Below, one piece after another: positions 13,801 to 22,640 of a stretch of 64,000 nt of DNA. Made by a program: the position numbers and the translations under genes. Origin of the DNA: Arion vulgaris (taxonomy: Eukaryota > Mollusca > Gastropoda > Stylommatophora > Arionidae); NCBI GenBank assembly GCA_020796225.1, contig CM036758.1:25314397-25378396 (forward strand), in the 5' to 3' direction. Every line of letters begins with the position of its first letter. The first letter of the stretch is position 1. Below the pieces are notes generated by a model. It was not told the origin of the DNA and made no database searches. It saw only the letters and a program-made list of their open reading frames with translations.

Positions 13801-16749
13801 TTCCAATAGAAGACAAGATTATCAAAGCTGCAGCTTTATTTTTAGTAACGACAATATCTTATATAATAATATTAAACGTTATATTATTATTTTAATTATC
13901 AAGAGGAGCAAGATAAGCTTTGGTTTTTGAGGTGGATAGCTAATTTACAATAATTTGTGCTCATGACAAATGCCCACGAAGGACATTTAACAACTAACAT
14001 TAAATATTATCATTTATCTCACTCCTTAATTTGCTCCTTTTACTCAATATTTTCTATACATTCCCATGGTCCCATAATTTGTGGGTTAAAATACATGTAT
14101 ATCGGTAGCCAACGATATCAATTCAGCTACTTCTGTTGTATCACATTAAGTCAATCCTGACATCGTTTGATGCTGCAACTAGGTCTAACCTAACAAATTG
14201 TGGGTTTCTGAGGTGTTGAAGCACAGTGCTCGCCTCTTGTTTCAAAAGTATTTGGTTTGTTTCCCACATGAAGCAATAAGACTATTTTTTAAGTGATCCC
14301 TGATCTCAATGTAGGTGAGATCAAGTTCCTAATCTTATTAGAGATGGATGATAAAAAGGAAGTCCTGTGTTCTAGTTGAGCATGCAAAAACTCTTTGCCG
14401 TGCAAAATCAAAAACAGTAGACTGGAAAACATCTGCCCTAGCAAACAAATCATTAATAACAATTACAATAAAATTGTTAAATATTTTCACCATTCTCAAA
14501 ATTACATCAAGAACCCTCATTGATGCTACAGAGTTTATACACTGTCGCTGAGATTTTCCTGTGTAAGAAAGAGATCAGAATATCAAACCTAAAGAATTGA
14601 GTCAGCTTTTGATGCACCAACTAAGTTTAAACTAACCAATCATAACAGATTTTGAAATATCAACAAAGTATAAGCTGGCCAATTAAGATAAATAAAATTC
14701 AGAAATGTTTTGAAAGGATACAGTATGCTCCTCCTCCTTCTAAGGCACCATTGGTTGAGATAGCACAGATAGACAGTACTGTCATAACCAGAATGAAGTA
14801 AGCTAGGACCAGCTGTGAGTATGTTTCCAGAAGGCCAGAGTTGCCGACCACAAAACCTAGGATGACAAACAATGACATTTTTATAAAGTCAAAAATATAT
14901 TTTTTTAAAAAGGGTCTCTCTCTCATTCCTTTTCGGTCATTTTGATCATTCTTATTGTGATATATAAACAGCTTTGCCAAAGATGTTTGTTTTATGTCAC
15001 ATCTTCAATACCATTTGGAGCTCTGGTGCTTGTCCTTCGGCAACGTGTCTGATTTCAATCAGCGTTTACTGGGTTCACTCTCCATTAGCCTTTGACTGTC
15101 CCCAGCTGACCTGCAATGCAGCAGGTTTTAAAGGTCTAAAAGCAAAGGATTTACTTCATTGCAGCGTGTTTTCGCATAAGGCTCTGTCCCTGTTGGAAGA
15201 AATGGCATGCCACCTGCTGAGAGTGTTGCACAAAACAAGAACTCTGTAGCTCCAGCAGAAATCCTAGGGATCTCATGTATTAAATTGCACATGTGACTTG
15301 GTTTGGATTAGAACAGACAACTTTCAGAATGACAGGCATGTGTCTTAACCACTTTGCCAGTCACCTCCAGCCAAAAAAATATATGTGAATATTGAAGTTT
15401 TAAAAAAAAATGAATAATATAACTGGTAAAATGATATATCTTTAATCATTAAAATTAGAACAAGTGCCATCTTCACATCAAATACTGACTGTAATGATTT
15501 GTCTTACATTTTCTTATCGTGATCAGATCAAGTACCACCTTCACATAAAAGCTTGACTGTAATATACACTCCTCCAATTTTCTGTCACTTCCTCAACTTT
15601 GTCATTACAGTTACCTGCACTTGGTCTCTAGTACAGAGCTAACCAGTCTCCTTTTGCATGCATACAACACAGACAGAATAACGCTGACTTTCACAGAGTA
15701 TTCCATAGAGCAAGCAAATATGGTGCTGCCATATATACATATCTAGCCTGTGACACCCTTGGCATTTAGAGCAACAACAAATTCACACCATTCTTCCCTG
15801 TTCTTAGCCATCCTCTGTACTATGCTCCAGCTATGATTACTTTCTTTCAGTTCCTGTTCTACTGTTCTCCAGGTTTGCGTCTTCCATGTTTTCATTTACC
15901 CTCTGTGTGTCTAGCTGAATGCAGTTTTGTGATAAAGTTAGTCTCCATCTGTCTCGCATGTTTTCTCTATTTCCATTGTCTCTTTTGGATGATAGTGTCC
16001 ATATTATCTTGCTGACACTATGTAAACAGTCCTCGGTTAGAGACACTGTTTTGGAAAGAACATTCATAAGATCTTTTGCAGGCAAATTGTATGAAAGATG
16101 GAAAATTTGGACATACCTTGCTCGTCATTCTCCTGCATTCTGATTCGTACAGTAAAGTTGATAGCACACAGCTTTACACAAAGCATAACAAATATTTCCC
16201 ATCGTCTGCCACTTCATAAACTTAAACCAAGTTTGATATTCACAATGAAGGATCATGATGATGATATGATGGAGGATGACATGGAATATAAAATAGTATG
16301 CAAAAATAGGAACGTTTGTCCCAACTTTATAAATAAAGTATGAGGTTCCCAGGTATAAAATAGCAAACAAAAATATGAATGGTTTACTCACCAGGTCTGA
16401 GAAATAAAAGAGAAGAAAACTGTGATACTGCTACAGGGGCAAACACACCTGCAAAAGTACTCAAAGTTCTGACTGGATTTCGTGGTTGTGTAATGGGTTC
16501 TCCATTTTCAAATCGCAAAGAGGCAACGCTTACACTTCTATTGAACCCTCGTAAATGCTTGCTCATGGGAGACTGTTCTTCTTCATTATCATCAGAAGTA
16601 GCTGAAACGTCCTCATTTTGATAATTTGCGAGTGGTCCTCTATGTCTGACTTCAACTTCTGGCATCAATAGTCGAGTTCTTTCGGACCGCCCCTCATCTG
16701 TTTCATAATCGTTGCTCTCCAGATCTTCCAACGCCGTGTTTAAATTCAT
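1751..16749 (-). CDS. SLC12A9: SLC12A9-like cation-chloride cotransporter family protein, N-terminal part (7 exons)
   Basis: Joined minus-strand exons 16749-16392, 14856-14722, 9655-9521, 7626-7481, 5654-5486, 3004-2897 and 1862-1751 give about 387 codons with every junction GT-AG and in phase. The product has a polar N-terminal tail of about 92 residues, then hydrophobic segments typical of the amino-acid permease fold: [51 protein letters not shown], and [20 protein letters not shown]. These match the SLC12 family and best SLC12A9, whose mammalian protein is about 900 residues, so over half is off the left edge. The loop before the NIMNYATVF segment carries NGS and two NYT glycosylation sequons, fitting a luminal or extracellular face. 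The family moves Cl- with cations; SLC12A9 itself has been tied to lysosomal ammonium and chloride handling. Start chosen as the first ATG of the open exon, with no upstream in-frame ATG seen. The window shows no promoter I can name. Confidence 0.93.
1982..2275. repeat. Minisatellite, about 40-bp unit
   Basis: About seven degenerate units of the type TAACACAAGCTGTCTCAAAT + CTGTTTAACATTGGTGTCTA, in the intron between SLC12A9-like exons 6 and 7. Confidence 0.85.
2310..2860. repeat. Minisatellite, 22-bp unit
   Basis: Repeated GGAATAAGGGACTGAATAGT + GA with substitutions, best ordered from about 2550. Three units make 66 bases, so a long open frame on the minus strand is an artefact of the array. 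It ends about 35 bases beyond the 3' border of exon 6. Confidence 0.85.
2897..3004 (-). CDS. SLC12A9: SLC12A9-like exon 6
   Basis: 108 bases. Encodes [20 protein letters not shown] through [10 protein letters not shown], including the conserved TGI-GANMSGELK helix break. Acceptor CTTTCAG, donor GTCAGT. Confidence 0.93.
3304..3835 (-). pseudogene. Non-LTR retrotransposon 3' end (copy 1)
   Basis: The minus frame carries [38 protein letters not shown] and [13 protein letters not shown], the post-RT C-terminal region common in LINE polyproteins. The C-terminal Cys/His knuckle is degraded here ([13 protein letters not shown] in place of CPTCGG). A second copy is at 5862-6345. Confidence 0.8.
3836..4534. 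other. Intronic sequence, probably more LINE-derived
   Basis: Between LINE copy 1 and a SINE head. Short minus frames (3961-4170) occur without a recognisable domain; a purine-rich stretch sits at 4370-4410. Confidence 0.35.
4535..4610 (-). repeat. tRNA-like SINE head
   Basis: The minus strand reads GTGGTCAAGTGGATAAACGC and later CACAGGTTTGAATCCCAG, matching box A and box B spacing. No closing acceptor stem was seen, so it is taken as a SINE promoter relic and not a tRNA gene. Confidence 0.55.
4645..4905 (-). repeat. SINE family C
   Basis: Full-length minus copy: 5' CGAGTGGTTACCGGGCCC side at 4905, 3' tail with GAAGAAGAAG at 4645. Flanked by AAATTTCTTTC and AAATTTGTTTC, a near-perfect 11-bp target duplication. 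Confidence 0.8.
4946..5445. repeat. Minisatellite, 51-bp unit
   Basis: About nine units starting GATGGAAACAAAGATAGACA and ending TATATAATAATAGAAA. Since 51 is divisible by 3, both strands stay open (17-residue periodic peptides). Lies about 40 bases past the 3' border of SLC12A9-like exon 5. Confidence 0.9.
5486..5654 (-). CDS. SLC12A9: SLC12A9-like exon 5
   Basis: 169 bases. Encodes [20 protein letters not shown] followed by a large hydrophilic loop with NGS and NYT sequons and ending RQNLFS. Acceptor CTCTACAG, donor GTGAGT. Confidence 0.9.
5862..6345 (-). pseudogene. Non-LTR retrotransposon 3' end (copy 2)
   Basis: The minus frame reads [57 protein letters not shown] and [13 protein letters not shown], then [20 protein letters not shown] with a Cys2 start of a zinc-finger-like C-terminus. 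It is broken by at least one frameshift (two overlapping frames). Copy 1 at 3304 is a close relative. Confidence 0.85.
6395..7385. repeat. Minisatellite, 34-bp unit, two subfamilies
   Basis: About 29 units. Left subfamily: CATTCTAGACTAGTGTCAAC + ACAGAGACAGTAGA. Right subfamily (from about 6735): TAAACTAATGTCAGCACGGA + GACAGCAGATATTC. Same period and partial similarity, so one array with a switch of variant. Ends about 95 bases from exon 4. Confidence 0.9.
7481..7626 (-). CDS. SLC12A9: SLC12A9-like exon 4
   Basis: 146 bases, ending in phase 0. Encodes a short loop ([19 protein letters not shown]) and a hydrophobic segment ending [11 protein letters not shown]. Acceptor TTTGCAG, donor GTAACG. 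Confidence 0.9.
7627..7999. other. AT-rich intron, nothing recognised
   Basis: Very AT-rich from 7790, no conserved frame. Confidence 0.5.
8000..8892 (-). pseudogene. mariner-family transposase remnant
   Basis: Minus frames give [21 protein letters not shown] with [30 protein letters not shown] and REETIN. A second frame continues with [20 protein letters not shown] and [12 protein letters not shown]. These are the first-Asp ([10 protein letters not shown]), HDN-type and SDHRLF blocks of a mariner D,D34D transposase. The second catalytic Asp is replaced in LLLHNN, frames shift, and the N-terminal half is missing: a dead copy. Confidence 0.85.
8905..9420. repeat. Degenerate minisatellite, about 55-60 bp unit, split by a SINE
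   Basis: Units share ACCCCAACTGTTGACCCCA and CTAATATTGAAGAGA. A SINE family C copy (8996-9240) sits inside one unit, with CCCAAGCT on both sides as a short target duplication. Confidence 0.7.
8996..9240 (-). repeat. SINE family C
   Basis: Minus copy with tail at the left (TTCTTCTTCTTTGTGTTCGT in plus sense) and head side at the right (TTTGGGCCCGGTAACTAC). Confidence 0.78.
9521..9655 (-). CDS. SLC12A9: SLC12A9-like exon 3
   Basis: 135 bases, phase 1 to phase 1. Encodes [20 protein letters not shown] and the following hydrophobic stretch to [11 protein letters not shown]. The YMISRxLGPE block is a family hallmark. Donor GTATGG. Confidence 0.93.
9780..10150 (-). pseudogene. LINE fragment (end of RT and C-terminal region)
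   Basis: The minus translation gives [20 protein letters not shown], a YGAEtW block of the RT tail, then [31 protein letters not shown] and [11 protein letters not shown]. In-frame stops and shifts make it a fossil. It lies in SLC12A9-like intron 2. Confidence 0.75.
10419..10646. mobile_element. hAT-type MITE, 228 bp
   Basis: Ends are CCCTGTTTCCCAAC and GTTGGGAAACACTG, inverted relative to each other. An 8-bp direct repeat TTCTAGAG flanks them (10411-10418 and 10647-10654). An 8-bp duplication plus a CAGTGTTTCCCAAC-type end is the hAT signature. No coding capacity. Confidence 0.85.
10790..11660 (+). pseudogene. LINE fragment (RT tail to C-terminus)
   Basis: Plus frames contain [40 protein letters not shown] and, further on, a C-terminal [20 protein letters not shown]. 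The IFTEDG-DREI-TRC and INSIFIPTL motifs recur at 41882, 45453 and 46757. Frameshifts and an internal duplication near 11220-11320 are visible. Confidence 0.75.
11665..11925 (-). repeat. SINE family D
   Basis: Shares GCCTACAAGTAGGCCAGCAC and TCTTACGACRTGC-type blocks with copies at 52265 and 54930. The tail lies at the left (CTTCTTCTTCGC in plus sense). Confidence 0.65.
11926..12489. other. Intronic sequence, nothing recognised
   Basis: Two overlapping plus frames at 11795-12213 have no domain I recognise; probably repeat-derived. Confidence 0.35.
12490..12715 (+). pseudogene. LINE C-terminal fragment
   Basis: The plus frame reads [20 protein letters not shown] then [13 protein letters not shown], the ARGRPRKRW block seen at 46757-47247. 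Ends near a stop at 12690. Confidence 0.75.
12786..13125 (+). pseudogene. LINE C-terminal fragment, second family
   Basis: The open plus frame has [40 protein letters not shown] and [13 protein letters not shown], typical of the post-RT region of another non-LTR clade. The RPKTTW part is frameshifted. Confidence 0.8.
13126..13624. other. Intronic sequence, nothing recognised
   Basis: A TAAGTAAGTAAGTAA run at 13119-13135, then no motif. Confidence 0.45.
13625..13765. repeat. Short minisatellite, 16-bp unit
   Basis: AGTGAGTGTAACTTTT repeated about seven times with decay at the right. Confidence 0.85.
13766..14204. other. AT-rich intron, nothing recognised
   Basis: A TAATAATATTAAACG-rich segment near 13860; no conserved frame. 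Confidence 0.45.
14205..14590 (+). repeat. SINE family A, near full length
   Basis: A tRNA-like head lies at 14208-14275 (GGTGTTGAAGCACAGTG as box A region, TTTGGTTTGTTTCCC as box B). The body has TGATCTCAATGTAGGTGAGA and the 3' block ends GTAAGAAAGAGATCAG. About 110 bases from exon 2. Confidence 0.7.
14722..14856 (-). CDS. SLC12A9: SLC12A9-like exon 2
   Basis: 135 bases, phase 1 to phase 1. Encodes [20 protein letters not shown] onward to ALEGGGAY, covering the end of TM1 and TM2. Acceptor CCTAG, donor GTATCC. Confidence 0.93.
15090..15375 (-). repeat. tRNA-derived SINE, family B
   Basis: Minus head: ACTGGCAAAGTGGTTAAGAC as box A and GTTCTAATCC as box B, then a body with GGAGCTACAGAGTTCTTG and GGTGGCATGCCATTTCT. 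The same body is at 32405 and 48845. Confidence 0.78.
15745..16025 (-). pseudogene. LINE C-terminal fragment
   Basis: The minus frame reads [20 protein letters not shown] then [20 protein letters not shown], the TWRRTVEQEL and [10 protein letters not shown] region of a non-LTR element, in SLC12A9-like intron 1. Confidence 0.75.
16026..16391. other. Start of SLC12A9-like intron 1, nothing recognised
   Basis: Contains a GATGATGATATGATGGAGGA purine-rich run; no repeat family identified. Confidence 0.45.
16392..16749 (-). CDS. SLC12A9: SLC12A9-like exon 1 (start codon, cytosolic tail, TM1 start)
   Basis: Codons 1-119 plus one base. The tail is acidic and serine-rich, with an ERTRLL acidic dileucine at residues 23-28. 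The first membrane segment begins near [10 protein letters not shown] (residues 96-105) and the exon ends at FLRP-G, splitting a glycine codon before donor GTGAGT. Confidence 0.92.
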
Positions 16750-17479
16750 ATTGGCGATATTCTATATTTTTTTAAAGAATGTCGCGCCTATTACAATTCA
16801 ATCAATCACAATTTACAGTTTGGCAAATCAATTATCAACTGAAGATAGTAAATTGTTCGATCTGGTGTCAACTGATTTCTGTCATTGATTGTATTTGTTA
16901 GTGTTTACTTTCAACAGTTTCACATCCGGCTTCCATTTCTCTGGTCACATTGTTGTGAGTTATTTTCGTCTATTCTTAACTTCGCCATATATACAAAATA
17001 TAAGATTTTACTTTAAATTAAACCCCAAAAATCATGATCTCTCTGACAATAATCACACTGGTCACACTTTGCTATACAGTAGCTTCCTAATATTAAAATA
17101 TGATAGATGGATGTGCACTGAGCGACTTATAAGTACTTGAAAAGAAAATGAATAATTATGTATCTTGTATGAACATTTTCAGTCACGCGTACACTGTGAC
17201 TGTTAAAACATGTGATACATCGCCTAAATGTGTTTCCCTTTTCTTGTATCACTTATAAATTCAGTTACACTCTAAGCGGCCACTTATCAATGCTGATCAC
17301 ATGAAAGAAAACACTAGGCCTCCTTTGTTGTTAACATGTAAACGATATTAACAACTCTTATTAAATAGCATATAGAGAGGTTAAGAAGGATATTGCGTGT
17401 ATAATTATAATTAACACTTATATGTTACTTAATTGCGTGTGTAGCATCTTTTATAGCATAGGCCTACACATATTGGTAT
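16750..17479. other. Upstream region of the SLC12A9-like gene
   Basis: Expected to hold its promoter and 5' UTR. No convincing TATA or initiator position and no CpG island, so no site is called. Confidence 0.4.
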
Positions 17480-18090
17480 ATTCAGTTGATGGAACTAGTT
17501 ATAACTCATTTATTCCTTGGTAAGACAATAGTTGGTCTCTTTCAGTCCCGAGGAACCATGAGGCTGTACCGCTGGATAGGTGCTTTGCAACTATTTTAGT
17601 GACAATTGTCCCACTTGAACGACGAGTAAGTTCTATCACGATGGGATTGTATCCTGGATCAAAAACTCTTTCCTCTGCTTCATTGATCATATTGTGTTCA
17701 TTATGCAACAGTCTACCCTGCACCTCTTTGTCCAGGTACACCTATCTTTGGAGATTGTTTCCGTGTGTATCTGTTTATGTTAAACGCCGTCAAATCATGT
17801 GTGTCACAGTGTGTGCATTCTTAAACCGCATTTGGTGTCTTCAGACCGGTTAGTTCATAGAGATCAGTTCTTCATAGAGATGATTCTTGGAAATTCGATT
17901 ATCTTCATGCGCGTGATGTTTTCCAACCACCGAAGACATCTCCGCTTGAGGAGATTGTATACTGTAGGAACTTCTGCCACCCCTGTCTCTCACTCATTTG
18001 TTGATTATATGGTCATTTATGAAATGCCAAGACTATGTCTAGTGCATATCGTGTGGAAAGAGTTGAGGGTTTTTTCCTATCGATATTAAA
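17480..18090 (-). pseudogene. Possible degenerate LINE C-terminal fragment
   Basis: The minus translation near 17940 reads TVYNLLKRRCLRWLENITRM, similar to the LLKRRxLRWLGHxxRM block of other LINE ends here. The rest is too broken to follow. Confidence 0.4.
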
Positions 18091-19164
18091 GATATCATGA
18101 TGCGGACCCGTCGAGTAGTGTGCTCACCACTCAAGATCTACACATCTGCCTTAGTTTTAAACAATTTTTCAGACTTCGCTTGTCAGTCTGGAAAATGTAG
18201 ATAAGATAATTATAATAAATCTGTCTGAAGAGGCAAGTGTTTCCATTTGTATTACGGGTTCTCTTTATGAATATTCTTCTTTGTTGTTTGGTGTATATCC
18301 TACATGTTCCGAGATTTTCACATAAATGTTCAACACTTGCTTCACTGTCTTCATGCAGTATATCTACTGCAGAACGTCGTTCTCATCATAATCTGGCTGA
18401 AAGCTTTTCATTCTCTATACAGCTATCTCGCTTTCTCCATTCGTCGTGTTCAATGTTTTCAATTACCGGCTTTGTCGACGCCGTCATTAGTATTTAAGAA
18501 ATCATACCGTCAAGTATTGCTCTTACTAAACCATTCACACGTGTAATGTGATCAAAATCTTTGCGCTTTCAAGACGTAAGTTCTTTTATATGAACCAATG
18601 CTCCGTATATTTATTTCAATTTTATTCACTTTTTCTTGTCCATAGTGTTCTAAGAATTATTCTGGAGCTTTCTTTTTAAAAAATCGATTTCTTCTTTAAT
18701 TTCTGTGTAGTGGCCCACGATTCACAACTATGAAACAGGGTATTTCCGTGGCCAACGTTACTAACTGAGCACAGCGCGGACGGCAATATTGCCATGTGAC
18801 GTCACAGGCTGAGGCGGTGTATTCTCACAGACTAACTATTGACTGTTACTATTGGGAAACGCTGATCTAGACAATACATCTTGCAGATGTTAGAAACTTG
18901 TTGTTGGATGCATGTGTGTATTACAGAAGATGTTTTCTGATAAGTAGCTATAGTTGTTGCTCTCACATACTATTTTAGTTTAATTTTATACAGAATACTT
19001 AGATTAATTTTAAATATGAGAACTATTGTACTTACATCAGCTTATGGTAGTCTCTCTTCAGTTATCCATGAATAAGTAAGCTACATGTTTGCACAACACC
19101 ACATCTTGATTAGCACATAAACTAACATCACTTATCAGTAATCCACGAATTAGTCAGTCACAAA
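18091..19164. other. Intergenic sequence, mostly unrecognised
   Basis: A broken minus frame near 18650-18720 reads GHYTEIKEEIDFLKRKLQ, possibly LINE-derived. GCCATGTGACGTCACAGGCT at 18791-18810 contains a CRE-like TGACGTCA. Confidence 0.3.
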
Positions 19165-19505
19165 TTTGCACATCACCACAGCTTGATTAGCACAGAAACT
19201 AAACAGTATTACATAAATATATTTATCTACTACTGAATTTTGCTACTTTCCTTTTTTGTGAAGAAGCAGTTTGCTGAACATTGCATTGATCATTCCTTAT
19301 TTTTCCTTAATTGTTGAGGAAAATGTTAGCAAATGTTGGAACCATGGACAATAAAGTTTTTCTTTTTGAGCTCCGCAGACACATGCAGTACTGTCTAATG
19401 AGAATTTTATGTAGCTGGCAGTTACAATTTGTATGACAATCTCCTTCTGGTTTGTCGTGACTAAGAACTTATCTTCATAGTCAGATGATATCGGCTTTTG
19501 AACAA
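19165..19505 (-). repeat. Direct repeat, left copy (about 330 bp)
   Basis: Shares near-identical sequence with 20165-20495, e.g. ATATTTATCTACTACTGAAT and GAGCTCCGCAGACACAT. On the minus strand both copies encode related peptides (KFSLDSTACVCGAQKE versus KFSLDSTVCVCGAQKE) followed by stops. Confidence 0.8.
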
Positions 19506-19608
19506 CTATATATGATATGAAGCAGAGAACAGTGAGATCTTGTGATAGGTACTTCAGTCCACCCATATCTATTAAATATGTGTAGTTAAATGAAACACCA
19601 TTTTTTAT

Positions 19609-20120
19609 TACATTATGTCGAAGGAGATCAATAGTCTACATACCAACTTTAATACATTATGTCGAAGGAGATCAATAGTCTACATACCCACTTTTATTAC
19701 ATTATGTCGAAGGAGATCAATAGTCTACATACCAACTTTAATACATTATGTCGAAGGAGATCAATAGTCTACATACCCACTTTTATTACATTATGTCGAA
19801 GGAGATCAATAGTCTACATACCAGCTTTTATTACATTATGTCGAAGGAGAACAATAGTCTACATACCCACTTTTATTACATTATGTCGAATGAAATCAAT
19901 AGTCTACATGACAACTTTTGATACATTATGTCGAATGAAATCAATAGTCTACATGACAACTTTTGATACATTATGTCGAATGAAATCAATAGTCTACATG
20001 ACAACTTTTGATACATTATATCGAATGAAATCTAGTCTTCAAGACAACTTTTGATACATTATGTCGAAGGAGATTAAGTCTATGTGACAACTTTTGATAC
20101 ATTATGTCCGAAGAGATCAC
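19609..20120. repeat. Minisatellite, 44-bp unit
   Basis: About 11 units of TACATTATGTCGAAGGAGAT + CAATAGTCTACATACCAACT + TTAA with two variant classes (right half uses GAATGAAATCAATAGTCTAC and ATGACAACTTTTGA). Confidence 0.9.
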
Positions 20121-20164
20121 TAGTGATACAGGATAACAAGGGAAAACAAAAATGATGTGCCAAT

Positions 20165-20495
20165 CAATTTTCACAACACTACAACTTGATTAGCACATAA
20201 ACTAAACAGTATTACACAAATATATTTATCTACTACTGAATTTTGCTTCTTTCCTTTTTTGTGAAAAAGCAGCTTGCTGAACATTGCATTGAACATTCCT
20301 GATTTTTATATCATTGTTGAGGAAAATGTTGGAACCGCAGACAATAAAATATTTCTTTTTGAGCTCCGCAGACACATACAGTACTGTCTAATGAGAATTT
20401 CATGTAACTGGTAGTTACAATTTGTATGACAGTCTCCTTATGGTTTGTCGTGGCTAAGAACTTATCTCCATATCCAGATGATATGAGGACAGATC
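20165..20495 (-). repeat. Direct repeat, right copy
   Basis: Partner of 19165-19505; the pair brackets the 44-bp array. The peptide similarity suggests the copies derive from a coding fragment, perhaps of a transposon. Confidence 0.8.
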
Positions 20496-20879
20496 AGGTT
20501 CAATTTAATATGTCATAAATGCAAAACACTGAGTGTTATACCATTTTCTGTTATCTTTAGTTCTGACCAGATGCAACTGCTCAGCTGGGAATTGAGTGTT
20601 CTCTGGCACAAAACTAATGCTTGTTGTGAATGATAAACTAATTGCTTCAACCAGATTATCATGTGCCATTGTCATGTAATAGTCAATAGTTGGTGCTCTT
20701 CTAAATCTTTTCATGATTTGAATGGACAAGAGGTTTTCAACATGAAACCATCTCTCAATTTTTCACTATTTGACAGCCAGTTAAAGGAACTCTTATCTAT
20801 GGAAATTTCTTTACGTGAACAGTAAAAGACATGTCTTGATCTATTTTAATACTGAGTCCTATAGCTGGTGCTTTCAATA
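20496..20879 (-). pseudogene. Coding-like fragment of unknown origin
   Basis: The minus frame 20729-20505 (APTIDYYMTMAHDNLVEAIS and PAEQLHLVRTKDNRKWYN) lies upstream of the right direct-repeat copy and downstream of the THAP-like fragments in the same direction, so it may belong to one transposon. No domain recognised. Confidence 0.35.
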
Positions 20880-21330
20880 ATTATACAATAGAACATGTTC
20901 CTTGTCTACATTTCGGTACACAACACTTTCTAGGCAGCGTTATTTTGTTGCTATGTTTATTAAAGAAGGTAATTGTTAAATTATACACATATAATTATAA
21001 TCGTAATTTGATCTACATTTTGGTACACATTACTTACTAGCTAGGCATCGTTATTTTATTGTTGTTTACAACACTGACAACAGTTAGGTTTACTGAAGAA
21101 GGTACTTGTTAAATTAACTTATATTATACATATATAATTACAATCGTAATTTGATCTACATTTTGGTACACAGCACTTACTAGGCATCGTTATTTTGTTG
21201 TTATGTTTACTAAAGAAGTCTGTTTGAGTTCGTATGTTTACTAAAATGTCCATATGTTTACTAAACACGTTTGAATAATCCGCCTCACCCTCCATCTTGA
21301 ATAATATAGTGCTTAGGCCAGTGTTACGTT
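20880..21330 (-). pseudogene. THAP-type zinc finger start, repeated three times
   Basis: The minus strand reads ITMPSKCCVPKCRSNYDC from 21187, a typical THAP N-terminus (MPxxCxVxxC). A second copy starting at 21048 is shifted by a 4-base duplication, and a third near 20937 reads LPRKCCVPKCRQGTCS. The copies share flanks (GTAATTTGATCTACATTT), so this is a tandem duplication. THAP fingers occur in P-element-like transposases and host regulators. None of the copies continues into a full finger. Confidence 0.6.
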
Positions 21331-21439
21331 GGCACGGTATTTCCCACAACTGCTTTGATACATATAATTCCTTACCTGAGGTTATGAAGTTTCCTAGGGA
21401 ACTTAGGTAACAATTCGTTATCAGGTATGGGGAATATAT

Positions 21440-21689
21440 CTTCTTCTTTGCGTTCGTTCTTTGCGACCAATTTTAATCACTCTTTGTGATATGTTTGATC
21501 TTTGACAAGAACGTGTATACGTTGCACATTGGTTTGGTAGGCCCCTAAACGCAAAAACTTCTACACGTTTAGGACACGTGCATTCGATTTCAGTCAAATC
21601 TCCTTAGTCGCCTCTTACGACATGCGTGGCAGGTAACAGTGGTTCTATTCTTTACATCCGAAATTTGGGCCCCGGTAACCACTCGGGCA
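21440..21689 (-). repeat. SINE family C
   Basis: Complete minus copy between two GGGAATATAT repeats (10-bp target duplication). Confidence 0.85.
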
Positions 21690-21769
21690 TGGGAATATAT
21701 AATGTGTATGCCCATGTGAACTAGCACCATATTGCATATAACCGGGGTTTTCTTGAACTCTCGGGTGTT

Positions 21770-22330
21770 CTGGGCACAAAGTCTCTCTATGCAGGCGATT
21801 TCAATTTCGAAAGAGTGGGACAACGCTACCGAAAATGGACAGGACATCGCTTTGAGTCAGGCTCTATTAAGCTCTGGCCTGTTTATTATGAATGATCTGC
21901 ATCCAGACACAGATGATGTCATCGATCTGGCACTCTTCTCTACTAAGGACTCTTTTTTTTGAACGATGAAATGTCCTTGAGGCGCAGGGAAGTGATGATC
22001 TCACCGCGCTTTCTTGACAGGGTCAAAATCTTTCGACACAGATTGTCAAAATATGTTTTTCGGTAGACAACTTGTCATTGTGGTCATGAGAATCCATTTC
22101 ATATATTGCGACAGAATGTCAGAAAGAAGAGTGCTAGGACTCCCTTCCTGCAACCACCTTGGTGGAACGAAGAGGATGAAAAGCGTTGTTGGCAAAAGAG
22201 GTTGCTGCAAAGTTATAGCAGAGAGACCGAACGAAACGACCGAGAAATATGTGTGGCATAGCTGAGTAGTCCGAATTCCGACACAAAGCCACCACAGATT
22301 TCAAAGCATTGGCCAGTGAAGTAAAGAGTT
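21770..22330 (+). pseudogene. Jockey-type LINE endonuclease fragment
   Basis: Plus frames give LYAGDFNFER, the GDFN motif of AP-like endonucleases, then QALLSSGLFIMNDLHPDTDD with an IDLAL continuation. Further on comes RKKSARTPFLQPPWWNEEDE, the PWWNEE block after the domain. Several frameshifts. Confidence 0.65.
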
Positions 22331-22429
22331 AGTTATAGAATGTTTTCATAACAGAATACGTGTTCTGATATGAACAGTTTCTGATAAAGTGTTCTCTGCT
22401 AAACAACGCTGGTTTATGTTTTTTCTTGT

Positions 22430-22640
22430 TTTGTTTTTTTTCGCGATCGTTCTTCAGAGCCAATTTAATCATTCTTTTTGTGATATATAATTGGTCCTTT
22501 GACAAGAACGCATTGATCTACGTTGAACGATTATGCGCCCATGGTGACTAGTCCCGCCCACCCGGTTTCAGCCAGCTTTTGATTTACTAGGTTAGCTTTC
22601 CTAGGGTACGATCCTTTCTGCCGACTATTTCGGCCCGGAT
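22430..22640 (-). repeat. SINE family E
   Basis: Shares GCGCCCATGGTGACTAG and TTAGCCAGCTTTTGATTTAC-type blocks with the left end of the 34261 insertion, and the common tail (TTCTTCAGAGCCAATTTAAT). TATGTTTTTT-rich flanks on both sides look like a target duplication. Confidence 0.65.

Noticed and set aside
18785..18815. CRE-like TGACGTCA as a promoter for the SLC12A9-like gene
   Set aside because: About 2 kb upstream of the start codon, a single short match with no transcript evidence.
19659..20054. 131-residue plus frame
   Set aside because: 44-bp array; the frame drifts from unit to unit, so openness is chance.
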